A stretch of DNA of 64,000 nt from Diadophis punctatus similis (Eukaryota > Chordata > Lepidosauria > Squamata > Dipsadidae). The stretch lies in contig JALIGW010000010.1 in assembly GCA_023053685.1 (NCBI GenBank), positions 10,573,919-10,637,918 of the forward strand, in the 5' to 3' direction. The notes beneath the pieces are model-generated. The model was given only the letters and a program-made list of their open reading frames with translations. It had not been told where the DNA came from and searched no databases. Below, piece by piece: positions 8,557 to 18,649 of this stretch. Positions within the stretch are counted from its first letter, which is position 1; every line of letters begins with the position of its first letter. A program made the translations under genes and the position numbers.

Positions 8557-11220
8557 TTGCCTTTCCTTCTGTCTGTCATGTCTTTTTCTGTTTTGCCTTT
8601 TGATCCTTTGCGCTTAACTTTGAAAACTGAAACCCCTGTTTGGGTTGATCAGTGGCCATTGACCCAGGGGAAGCTTAGGGCTTTAACAGAATTAGTGCAG
8701 GAACACTTGCAAAAAGGACACCTTGAGCCATCCCTGAGCCCATATAACACTCTCGTGTTTGTGATAAAAAAGAAATCTGGCAAATGGCGTTTTTTACATG
8801 ATTTAAGGTCCATTAATAAAATTCTCCAACCCATGGGGGCGCTGCAATGCGGTCTTCCCAATCCAAATTTGATTCCTCAGGACTGGGATCTCATGGTCAT
8901 TGATTTAAAGGATGCCTTTTTTTCTATACCACTCCATGAGAATTATCGCAAATTATTTGCATTTACAGTCCCGGAATTTAATAATTCCAAACCTGCTTCT
9001 CGCTATCAATGGACGGTTTTGCCTCAAGGAATGCTCAATAGTCCTACTCTGTGTCAATATTTTATAGATAAAGCCTTGCAGCCGTATCGGACTGCACATC
9101 CTCACTTTTTAGTGTATCACTATATGGATGATATTTTGGTTGCAGCAGGAGGACCCCCAGGTACAGTATTAGCAACATTACCTTTTTTGACCAACCTTCT
9201 CCACAAACACGGCTTGCATATAGCTCCAGAGAAGGTTCAAACAGTACAACCTTTTTCGTACCTGGGTCATAACCTTTTGGCTTCTCATGCTGCGCCTGCA
9301 ATGCCAAAATTAGACTTGCCCCTCACTCCTACACTAGTACAATTGCAGCAATACTTGGACTCCATTAACTGGGCACGCCCATATATGGGGCTCACAACCC
9401 ATCAATTGGCTCCATTGTTTTCTGCGTTAATCTTGGGAAAAAACCCTGCAGATATTATTACATTAGATGAAACACATCAGTGAGTGTTGAAAGAAGTAAA
9501 TGAAGCTCTTGCTAAAATTTGGGTGAATCGCCTTCAGGACGACACCCCCCTTGATTTTATCATATGTAATACTCTTGGGCTCCTTACGGGGGCTGTGGTG
9601 CAAAAAACTTTAAAACTATTGATTATTGAATGGGTTCACTTGTCTCACACTCCCAGATCCACTATCTCTCAAAAACCTGCTCTTCTTGCAGCCCTGATTG
9701 CAAAAGCCCGTGAAAGAACAAAGCTACTGGCCGGAATTGAACCTTCCACGATTTTTGTTCCTTGTTCTTTGTCGGCTTGGGATACCTTGTTTGCTAGTTC
9801 GGAAGACCTTCAATTCACCCTCTCCGACTGGCCCGGTGCGATTTTTTGCCATGCACCTCCCGATCCTAGACTGGCCCTCTTAAAAACTATCCCCCTGCAA
9901 TGGCACACCCCATATTCTCCCAGTCCGCTTCCTCAGGCCATGACTATTTTTGCCGATGGAAGCAAAACATATGGAGCCTGTGCCTGGCAGCAGGATGGCC
10001 AGTGGTATACTAAAATTACCCCCCCGCAGACTTCCGCTCAGCGTGCGGAGCTTGCAGCTTCTATTTTGGCTTTTTCTATTTTTCCAAATGAACCTTTCAA
10101 TCTGATTTTGGATAGCCTCCATGTAACTCAGATTCTGAAAACAATCTATGAGGCTTATCTTTCTCCCTCATTGGAGCCACAATTACTCTCGCTTTTTTTA
10201 TCTTTGCAAAAGTTAATTTCTGTTCGTACCCATTTTTTCCATGTTTCTCATATTCGAAGCCATCAACCTTTTCCTGGGATTCTCCATAAAGGTAATGACA
10301 TTGCTGACGCTGCGGCAGCAGCTGCCACCAATTCTTTTTCTTTTTTGACTTCGACAGCTCCCACCCCATGGGAGAGTCATTCCTATTTTCATCAAAATAA
10401 AAAAGTGCTCATGAAACAATTTGGCATCACTGCAAATGAGGCCTCTGCCATTGTTCAGCAGTGCCCTACTTGTAGCCAACAGGCAAACTCTCTTCCCATG
10501 GGGGTTAACCCCAGGGGGACAGAGTGTTGCCAAATTTGGCAAATGGATGTTACTCAATATCCTCCGTTTGCCCCTTGGAAATATTTGCATGTTTCCATTG
10601 ATACATATTCAGGCTATATCATGGCATCCCCCTAGAGGGGAGAAGCCACCAAACATGTTATCAATCATTGTATTCGGACTTTTGCATTGCTGGGACACCC
10701 AAAAGAACTAAAAACTGACAATGGTCCTGCTTACACTAGTGCAGCATTTGCTGCCTTTTGCAACCAATGGGACATTGTGCATAAATTTGGCATACCTTAC
10801 AATAGTCAAGGTCAAGCACTGGTTGAACGTGCCAATCAAACTTTAAAACACGCCCTGGACAGGTATGTTGGCAAAAGGGGAAAAATGCCCCCTGGTCTCC
10901 CAGCATTGCAAAACACGCTTAATCTTTGTCTTTATACTCTGAATTTCTTGAATCTTACCGGCAGCCCACCATCCTCAGCTGCGACTCCCCATTTTGCAGC
11001 TGCTCCAGTTGCTTCACCTCAACCTCCTGTTTATTATCGCTGCCTTCCGGATCTGACTTGGCGAGGTCCTGCTGACCTTATTACCTGGGGAAGAGGATAC
11101 GCGGCAATCCAACTTCCTGATCGAGTTCTTTGGGTTCCCGGAAGACACGTAAGACCTTTTCTTCCCAAATTACCACCACACACGCCCAGAGATGCCAAGC
11201 ATCAATCAACCCCCGACTAA
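8557..11220 (+). pseudogene. pol: ERV-A pol: reverse transcriptase, RNase H, integrase
   Basis: One reading frame, in phase with pro, broken by TGA at 9481-9483 and TAG at 10633-10635. Reverse transcriptase: LPQGMLNSP block and YMDD active site at 9121-9132. RNase H: FADGS (Asp codon 9955), RAELAA, LDS and a later GNDIAD supply the acidic residues. Integrase: a histidine pair near 10380 and CPTC form the zinc domain; the catalytic Asp, Asp, Glu codons are at 10546, 10717 and 10825, giving D,D-35-E spacing. The C-terminal WGRG and WVPGRHVRP blocks resemble class II integrase tails. The last codons overlap env by 29 bases. All catalytic motifs survive. Confidence 0.92.
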
Positions 11221-13135
11221 GGAAGAGCTCGAAGAGACTGTTTTCTGCCCTGACCTGGAGAACAGGGCAGGCCACCTTCCGCCGTATGCACCACCAGAAG
11301 GATGTCTTTTATTTCGAAGAAACCCTCCAGGTTATCCCCTGTCATGTTGGCAGGAGTTCATGAAACCTGTAGATTGTAGAACTTTTTCCTATCATAATGT
11401 TATTTTCCTATTGTTTGGTATAATATTAATATTGCTTATCTTTTTAATACGCTGTGAAGCTTCCCCCATAGAAGATAGCCCGCGTATTTTGCAAAGCCCC
11501 ATGAGGGCTGAGCAACGTTAAAACACACCTTTGACACTTACGTGCACAGACATAAGGGGCATTGCATATTTGCCATATTCCCATTGGCTTAAAGACAGAG
11601 AGATTATTACCACTTCACCTGACCGTTACGTAGTCAAGAAGACATACTCTCCACGTCAGCTCATTTTGGTCATCTTGAAACCCTCCAATTTAACAATAGG
11701 GATGTATTATTGTGACATGACTACAAGATTGGGGAAGTGGTCCTCAAAAGGGATTTTTGTCCACCCCGTAGGATGGGAACCATGGGGGGTCATTGCACGA
11801 CCACCCTCCCATCGCGGTTCTTACAAGATACAAGAACCATTAGATATATATCCTGGGTCTCTTACACATAGGATAGAAAGGTCAGCTCCTTCCCATGATT
11901 TGCACACTCGTTTGACATACAATCTGTGGATGCAGTTGGCAGAACAGGTAAACGTTTCAAGTTTTTGTTTAAGTGAAACCCTGGATATGCATACATTATT
12001 AGGGAGTTGTTTAATACCAGTTTGCACGCCTTTATCTGCCATATTAAATGACACCCAGCTGGCTATTTTTACAAAAGGGGAGGAAATTGATTATGGCGAC
12101 TCTCCGAATTGGGGCCCTATCACAAGGAAGCTCCCAGTCAATGCCATGTCTCTTACCACACCCTTTGTAGCCAGCGGACACAACGTTCCATGTGCACGCA
12201 TTGAAAACTGTACTGCTTCTTTCACACAAAATTGTATGCCCACGGGAATTTTTCCTGGTAACTGTTCCACTTATGAGAACATTTCCTACAATTGGGCTCA
12301 TGTTTCGCTTCCTTCTGGTTGGTTTTTCACATGTGGTCAAAAAACCTTCAACTATATACCTGCTAATCTGTCAGATACACATTGTTGTTTGAGTCGTCTT
12401 ACTGCAGTACTACCGACTAAACAGGACCTCAGTCCACGGACAAGGAGGTCGTCGGTAGTCCTTGACGAATCATGTGACAGCTCAATTTATCTTTTTAACG
12501 AAGCTGAGTATATTTCCCTTGCCATGTCTATAGTGGGTGCTCCGGCATTAGCGATGCACAACCACCGGATACCTCACCGCATCGCCTGTTCCCTTGCAAG
12601 AACTATCAATATCACATCTACAGCAATAGCTGCCTTGAATCAGGAGCAGATGGAGCTCAGACACACTGTTTTAGATAATCGTGCTGCTATTGATTTTTTG
12701 TTGTTATTGCATCATTTAGGCTGTGAATCTGTCAAAAATATGTGTTGTTTCAACCTGTCAGACACCTCTCAGTTGGTCAAGCATCAGATCGCCTCCTTAA
12801 AGGAGCTGGCTTCTCAGATTCGCGAAGAAGTATTGCCAGTCTGGTGGGATGGTCTGTGGTCCTGGCTACCGGATAGCTCCTGGTTAAGGAGCATTTTTTC
12901 ATCCATCATGTGTATCATTGTCCTATTTGTGTCACTTTGTTGTTTCATCCTGTGCATACCTTCTCTATTCCAGCTATGCAAAGCCTTTTTTCCCTCTGCT
13001 AGGAAGGACGTTCATGTCAGCGAAAGCAAGTGCCTTCTGGATGCGGAGGACAATGGCGATTGTATGGGCAATGGGCCATCACGTGTGAAGCGCCCTTTTT
13101 GTATGACCGACAATGGGAAAAACTTTCTGCTTTGA
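11192..13135 (+). pseudogene. env: ERV-A env, CX6CC-type envelope glycoprotein
   Basis: Surface and transmembrane subunits for receptor binding and membrane fusion. The ATG at 11192 opens a long leader with a hydrophobic signal segment (about 11394-11450). A TAA at 11519-11521 stops it; the same frame is then open to 13135. The surface part has several N-glycosylation sites and a furin-type RTRR at 12437-12448. The transmembrane part has a fusion segment flanked by cysteines (about 12473-12588), a heptad region, NRAAIDF just before a C-x6-CC motif (12722-12748), and a membrane span (about 12885-12965) followed by a cytoplasmic tail. This layout is that of alpharetroviral and filoviral-like fusion subunits rather than typical betaretroviral ones. 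Confidence 0.9.
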
Positions 13136-13178
13136 TATGTTTGTCTTTTACTTATGTTAGCTTTTCTCCTCGTCATTT

Positions 13179-13199
13179 AAAAAATAAAAATTGAGGAGA
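13179..13199 (+). promoter_or_regulatory. ERV-A polypurine tract
   Basis: An A-rich purine run interrupted by single T residues ends GAGGAGA directly before the 3' LTR; it would prime plus-strand DNA synthesis. Confidence 0.75.
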
Positions 13200-13769
13200 T
13201 GTTGCAATATTATTTTATATGTATATTATATCCTTGTAACAAAATGCATTGTATTTGCCCTTTTGATTCACTCTTTCTTTAATTCACATGTGAAGATGCA
13301 TTAGCTTATAAGCTAACACATTGTTTTAGAGTCAGGCACAGAGATACGTGACATTCCTCAAAAGCTCACATCCTGACCTTTGTCAGCCTACGTGCAAAGA
13401 GCCCAGCACGGCCCTCCCCGTATCTGGAAGATATCAGTTGGTAAACAGCTCCAACGGACATTGGAATGCGAGCTGTGCCTGACAGATACCAATTAGTGAG
13501 CATGCATCCATCATCGCCCTCCGTACCTGTCTCCCACCCTTTCCCCCCTGTAATGGGGCTGAGTTTTGCCACGCTGTAACATTGTCATTGGATTAAGTTC
13601 ATCATGTGTGTTTTGATGTAATCATGTCCATCCTTCCTTTGTTTGGACCTAATAAAAGATGGTACCCAACTCTCACATGGGGCCATTCATCCCGAGGAAA
13701 AACTGTCCGGTGTCTTCCTTCCTATTTGGTCAGAAGTCATGAGCGGCCCACCAGGAGCGCAACGTCGCA
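13200..13769 (+). repeat. ERV-A 3' LTR
   Basis: 570 bp, the same length as the 5' LTR, TG...CA termini, AATAAA at 13651-13656. The 6-bp TSD follows at 13770-13775. Confidence 0.95.
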
Positions 13770-13775
13770 CAGGAC

Positions 13776-14476
13776 ACTGTTACATTTCAGACTATATTTG
13801 TACAGAGCTGTTAAAATTAATTAAAATTTCTGGAAGTATACATTATTCTCTATTATTTAAAAGAAGATACAATAGCACCAGGCCTCTTCAGAGCAAGCAT
13901 TTATTTTAAAAAGCTTCTTCATTTTGTTAAGTTGTCTAGATTTACAGGGATCTCCAACCTTGGCAACTTTAAGACTTGTGGACTTCAACTCCCAGAATTC
14001 CACAGCCAGCAAAGCTAACAAAGCTGGCTGTGGAATTCTGGGAGTTGAAGTCCACAAGTCTTAAAATTGCCAAGGTTGGAGACCCCTGGCTCTCGAACAA
14101 TAATAAAGCAGTCTTTAAAAAATAAGTCTAATAATTTGAACATTCTACAGACATTTATGGTTATTCACTTACCCCCTTGCATCCAGTTCAGCAGAAAATA
14201 AAAATCTGTGTGTCTCTCCCAGCTATTTGCCTCTTTGCAGCAAGTTTCACTTTCATTTTAGCACGTGGCAAATCAGCTGTAGATCGGGAAGCTGCTAATG
14301 ACTTGCTTGGCTTTACAGGCTCTTTCCTCTTTGCTGCAAACAGGTAAATTGTTGGAAGACAGAGGTCAAAGGGTGGGGGGTGGGGGGTGGGGCTACATTT
14401 GGTGTATAAGACGCACCCAAGTTTTCACCCTCTTTTGGGGGGTAAAAAGGTGTGTCTTATACTCCGAAAAATATGG
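13776..14476. mobile_element. TIR DNA transposon, copy B, right segment
   Basis: Resumes the copy A-like sequence after the provirus and ends TTATACTCCGAAAAATATGG, followed by TA. It carries the palindromic hAT at 13945-14088. Relative to copy A it lacks the SINE fragment. Confidence 0.7.
13945..14088. mobile_element. Palindromic mini-hAT, 144 bp
   Basis: Starts CAGGGATCTCCAACCTTGGC and ends with its inverted counterpart ending GGAGACCCCTG; the two halves can pair over most of their length. It occupies nearly the same site (TTGTCTAGA) as the unrelated hAT in copy A. Flanking 8-mers do not match cleanly, so the TSD is decayed. Confidence 0.8.
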
Positions 14477-15439
14477 TACTTGGAAAGGAATTTTCTTGAC
14501 TTTTCAAAAACTTTTTGCAGCTGCATCGCCCTTGGCTCGTGTTGTCTCTGCAGCCTCATCTCTCCCTCCCTCCCCTCCCCCTCCCCTCCCTTTCCTTTCC
14601 TTCTTTCCTTTCCTCCTTTCCTTTCCTTCTTTCCTTTCCTCCCCAAGAATGCTTCATGGTCTCACTTGGCATCCCTCCCCCCAGCTCAATATTGACCCTC
14701 CTCTCCCCCAGACCCACTGAGCAGAGACCACCTCCCTCCCCATTTCATCAAGAGCCATGGGAGCTGCAGAATTTTCCCAACATCTCTCTTGCTGACCCCC
14801 CCCCAAACAGGGATTGCCCCCACTGCGGCCACAGCCAGACCTCGGTGCTAAAAATACACACTGCTTCTGCCTGGGAAATGGCTTGATGACAGCTGCTGCA
14901 GCGGGCTGGGGAAAGTTAGGGTCACCCCGATGCAGGGAGAAAGAAAGGGGGATGGGGGGCTGTGGGAGAGCCCCAAATCCTCTGCCCCAGGAGGATGGCA
15001 TGCTAGCGGGTCAAAGCAAGGGTTGCTGCCCAGCTGGGATGAGCTGGAGCAATGCCGGCAGGCAAGGGGGAAGCCTCTTTCAGGCTCGGCTCTGCCCCGC
15101 TACTGGTTTTGTCCTCTGAGGCTTCCCGCAGGAGCAGGAAATGCCTCCTGCTGAGGCATTTTTGGCAGCAGCAGCAGTGGCAACAGCAGCAGGAGCAACG
15201 GCCGCCCATCCTCAGCTGGCGAGCCAGGTCGCTTTGCATGAGGAGGAGGAGGCGGGCTTTGGGAGACGATCTGGGGTCCCCACGTGACTCTTGGTGGGGC
15301 ACAGGAGGCCGGACATTGCAGGCTCCCTGGCGGCTTTCTGCTTCCAAAAGCAGCAGTTGCAGTTTCTTTAAATCAAGGGCTGCCCGCTGTTGCTCTGGGG
15401 AGGCAGCAGCACTGACCGTCCAACATTGGTGCCGCCCGG
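14477..15439. other. Unassigned GC-rich interval
   Basis: Pyrimidine-rich on the left (about 14550-14650), then GC-rich with short CAG runs near 15160-15205. Frames of 100-150 residues occur on both strands but have no recognisable domain and look like composition artefacts. I could not assign an element. Confidence 0.5.
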
Positions 15440-15860
15440 GCTAGCCAGTCGCCATGCTCTTTGCCCTCTTTTCAGGCCGAAAAGCTGCCAGACACTTTGG
15501 GGAGAGGGATAGCTGCCAATCACACTCTCCTGGCACAACTTGCCGAGCAGATTCTTCCCCACCCCTTTCCATCTCCACCAAGGACCGCCCGCTTCCGAAG
15601 TCTCCCCCCACCTCAGCAGTCACGCTCTCCCCCTTTTCACACCTGAGCTTTCAAATCATATTCGTGGCTTCTGAGCTTTGGGTGGCTTCCTCCGCGGAGC
15701 CCCTGGACAGATAAAGTTCAGGTCAGGACATGGATGGATCTGAAAGGGGCAGGGAAGAATCCGCTCAACAAGTTGCACCAAGAGAGAGAGCGCTCCTTCT
15801 CCCCAAAGTGTCTGGCAGCTTTTCAGCCTGAAAAGAGGGCAAAGAGTGTGGTGACTGGCT
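15440..15860. repeat. Large imperfect inverted repeat
   Basis: The arm at about 15440-15579 and the arm at about 15731-15860 are inverted copies sharing, for example, AAGCTGCCAGACACTTTGGG (15482-15501) and its complement. The loop is about 150 bp. Probably the body of a non-autonomous DNA element or a hairpin-forming repeat. Confidence 0.75.
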
Positions 15861-16026
15861 ACCCTGGCTGCCGCCCCTCTCAGACCCAGAGCAGCAGCAG
15901 CTGCATCTCCACCAAGGGATGCCCACCCACCCACTGGCCAGGCCGGGCTGGACGCCAACCTCGGAAGGCAAGCGGGTATGGGGGACCACCAGGAAGGCTG
16001 CTAGCTCCCTTCCCTGTGGCCGGCCT

Positions 16027-16137
16027 GCCCCGACATGCTTTCCTGCCTTCCACATGGCCTTCCGCTTGCCTGCCTTCACAAGCTGGCCATAGGGATACCA
16101 GGAAGGCCACATGGAAGGCAGGAAAGCATGTCGGGGC
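16027..16137. repeat. 37-bp hairpin arms
   Basis: Arms 16027-16063 and 16101-16137 pair at about 35 of 37 positions (GCCCCGACATGCTTTCCTGC and complement), with a 37-base loop. Confidence 0.85.
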
Positions 16138-16329
16138 TGCAGGCCTTGGGGAATGGAGTAGGGATGGCAGACTGGGATGGTGGGAGGGGTGGGGGCAGCT
16201 AGGTAGGCCATGACTTTGCAGGCTTACCTGGCAGGCAGATCAGGGGCGCAGCGCTTCAGGCAGGCAAGCTGCAGAACAGGGACTGGGTGGGGCAGGGCAA
16301 GCAAGTGAGCAGCGACCGGGGGACCGGTT

Positions 16330-16433
16330 TGGGGGCATGGCCAGCCAGCTGTCACTACCAGTTCTCCAAACCACAGGCGGTCACTGCTACCGATCTTCCC
16401 GAACCAGTCCGAACAGGTAGCATTTTACCCCTG
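16330..16433. mobile_element. hAT right terminus fragment
   Basis: Ends GGTAGCATTTTACCCCTG, whose complement CAGGGGTAAAATGCTACC has the form of a squamate hAT terminus. The left end and TSD were not found; it directly abuts CR1 at 16434. Confidence 0.55.
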
Positions 16434-16842
16434 CACCAGGTGGATTTGTAACTGGCTAACCAGCCACACACAATATGTAGTCATCAATGGAACTGCATCT
16501 ACATGGAGAGAAATATGCAGTGGGGTACCACAAGGCTCTGTTTTAAGCCAAGTACTCTTCAACATCTTCATCAATGATTTGGATGAGGGGATAGATGGGA
16601 ACACATCAAATTTGCAGATGACACCAAACTGGCAGGAATAGCCAACGCTCCAGAAGACAGGCTTAAGATACAGAAGGAGCTTGACAGGCTTGAACATTGG
16701 GCACTATCTAACAAAATAAAATTCAACAGTGAAAAAAAATTAAGGTTATACATTTAGTCAAGAAAAAACAAATGCACCGATTAGGTGGTACTTTGCTCAA
16801 TAGTAACTGTGAAAGGATTCATTGAGTCCTAATGAATCATTT
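16434..16842 (+). mobile_element. CR1-type LINE, reverse transcriptase fragment (segment 3)
   Basis: Translates to late CR1 RT motifs in one frame: [20 protein letters not shown], then GVPQGSVL and FINDLDE, then a KFNSEK block. It is interrupted at 16842 by an antisense LINE with TSD TGAATCATTT (16833-16842 and 24669-24678). Coding resumes in segment 4. Confidence 0.85.
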
Positions 16843-17175
16843 GACATGACTTGAGTCTTTATTGATTAGCCCTTGGGCCATATCAAAGTGCAAAGTTCCA
16901 GAAACACATTATTACTAAAATTTGATAAAAACAATTTAAAATGAAATTTGATAAAATACAATTTAAAATGAAATTGGGATAAAATATGATTTAAAATGAA
17001 GTTGGAATAAAATATGATTTAAAATGAAATTGAATAGAATACAATAATTTAAGATATAGATAAAATATGATAAAATTATATTTCGGTGTCATCCCTGCAA
17101 TCTACACCAATCAGTCCCACGTATGCAGATCTCAACTGAACCATTTTGCTTAAATACTGTGCTGTGTTAAATGTT
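16843..17175 (-). mobile_element. R4-like LINE, 3' untranslated segment (antisense)
   Basis: On the minus strand this is the 3' end of the LINE whose coding end lies at 23900-24668; AATAAA is near the end at about 16858. It contains about five imperfect copies of a roughly 28-bp unit built on GATAAAATATGATTTAAAAT (16918-17070). It is separated from its coding part by the DIRS-A insertion. Confidence 0.6.
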
Positions 17176-17302
17176 ATTCTCCATAATGGGTGCAGCTAGC
17201 CTCCAAGGATGGGTTGACACTGCCCTCTAGCCAATCAGGACTCAGTCTGGAAAAGTATAAATAGCACCTCTGTGCCTCAGTCCCCCCTCTTTTGACTCAG
17301 TC
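17176..17302 (+). repeat. DIRS-A left inverted terminal repeat
   Basis: Starts ATTCTCCATAATGGGTGCAG and contains AAGTATAAATAGCACC, a TATA-box-like promoter; the same text occurs inverted at the right end. Confidence 0.88.
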
Positions 17303-18649
17303 CTGAGCCAAGGACAAGTGCCTTTTTTCATCATTAGAGACTCCTATTCCTACCAAATATCATCTGGACTCCAATTGTAAGTTGGCCCTGATCGACCCCC
17401 CCCCCACAGGTGCTGCTCTCTAGCACTTGGGTTGAAGGCAGTGCAGGGCGATAGCCCAGCTGTTGCTCGCCCCTCCAGCCAAAGGCCCAGCCTTTGTCAT
17501 TAATTCCGGCTGTGGAGGGTGAGGGAATTGTCCCCAATTAACATCCTGAGGGACAAACGGTGTTTTTCTTTTCACTCACCGTTCCAACCTGGGCTCTGAA
17601 TGAGGCTGGCAAGCAATTTGTTGATTGACTGTGACTGCCTGATTAATTCAATTGCCTCGATTCAGTCAGTGCTGGCCTGTGGGCGAGGTGGGCAAGTAAT
17701 TTGCTGAGTGTCATTATTTGCCTCTGCCCTGCGATCCTGAGCGCGGCCCCGATGGTCAAAGCGCTTTCCAGCTGATTTTTTTGCCTGCCGAGCCAAGCTG
17801 AACCGAAAGCAATATGTTTGCTGTTTTTTGCTCCCTGTCTTGTGGCTGCTTGCAGAGGAAGCTGGCAATCTGGGTGCTGCTTGCTAAGGGCTTGTTCCCT
17901 CTTTTTGCTTGAAACTTCAGAAATCAGTCAGTCTGCTCCAGGGGACTCAGAAACTGACAGTTAGAGGCTAGGCCTCAGCAGACTCCTTTCTCCTCAGCTG
18001 GAACTAATTGCCTCAGGAGACAGTCAGCCATTTTAGGAGTGCCTCGTGGATGGCCGCCATTTTGAATTACACAGGACCGCCAACTTCAAAAAAATTTCTT
18101 TTTTCTTTTGAGGCCTCCTTTATTTTACAGTATTTGCCTTCTGTGCAATGGCTGACAAGAGCCAGCAATCTGGCAAGGCTAAATCCAAAGCACCCAGGCC
18201 TAATCCAGAGGAGCCTGATGTGATTAGGGTGGATTCCCCTTCTAATGCCAGGGATCGCTCCCCTCTTAGGCCACAGTTTCCCACACCTGTAGCCAGGCTT
18301 CCCCTCCCCCTGTCAAACTCTTCTCTGACAGTGGCCTATCAGTGGTGGGGGGTTGGAGTCGCTGGGGGAGCCTTTAGATCTATCTCTGGCTCCTTTGATC
18401 CAAGGCCCTGTCAGTATCTGTCTTTAGTGCCTGGGCCATCTGCTTCCATTTGAGCTTCTCTGCATTGCTCTGCTTGCCTTCAGCCTGGAAAGTGTGCAGG
18501 CAACCTTTGAGAATGCCGGTGGCCATCTTGAAGCCTCTCACAGGGCGGCAGCCATTTTGATTGCCCTCAGAAGGGCAGTGGCCATCTTGAAGGCACTAAG
18601 GGCATGGCCATTTTGTTTCAAATACCAAGAATGGGCAGAGGCCATTTTT

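Larger units (their letters stand above)
5712..13769 (+). mobile_element. ERV-A, near-complete endogenous retrovirus (class II-like pol, CX6CC Env)
   Basis: An 8,058-bp provirus with two 570-bp LTRs, primer-binding site, gag, pro, pol, env and a polypurine tract, flanked by 6-bp duplications CAGGAC (5706-5711 and 13770-13775). The 6-bp TSD, two zinc knuckles, gag to pro -1 frame change and integrase tail suggest an alpha/beta-like (class II) lineage. It is disrupted: gag has a frameshift, and in-frame stops lie at 8554 (between pro and pol), 9481 and 10633 (pol) and 11519 (env leader). It sits in transposon copy B, so it is younger than that copy. Confidence 0.95.

Noticed and set aside
14654..16213. 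Several 100-160 codon frames in GC-rich sequence
   Set aside because: Overlap on opposite strands, no recognisable motif, and cross inverted repeats; composition artefacts.
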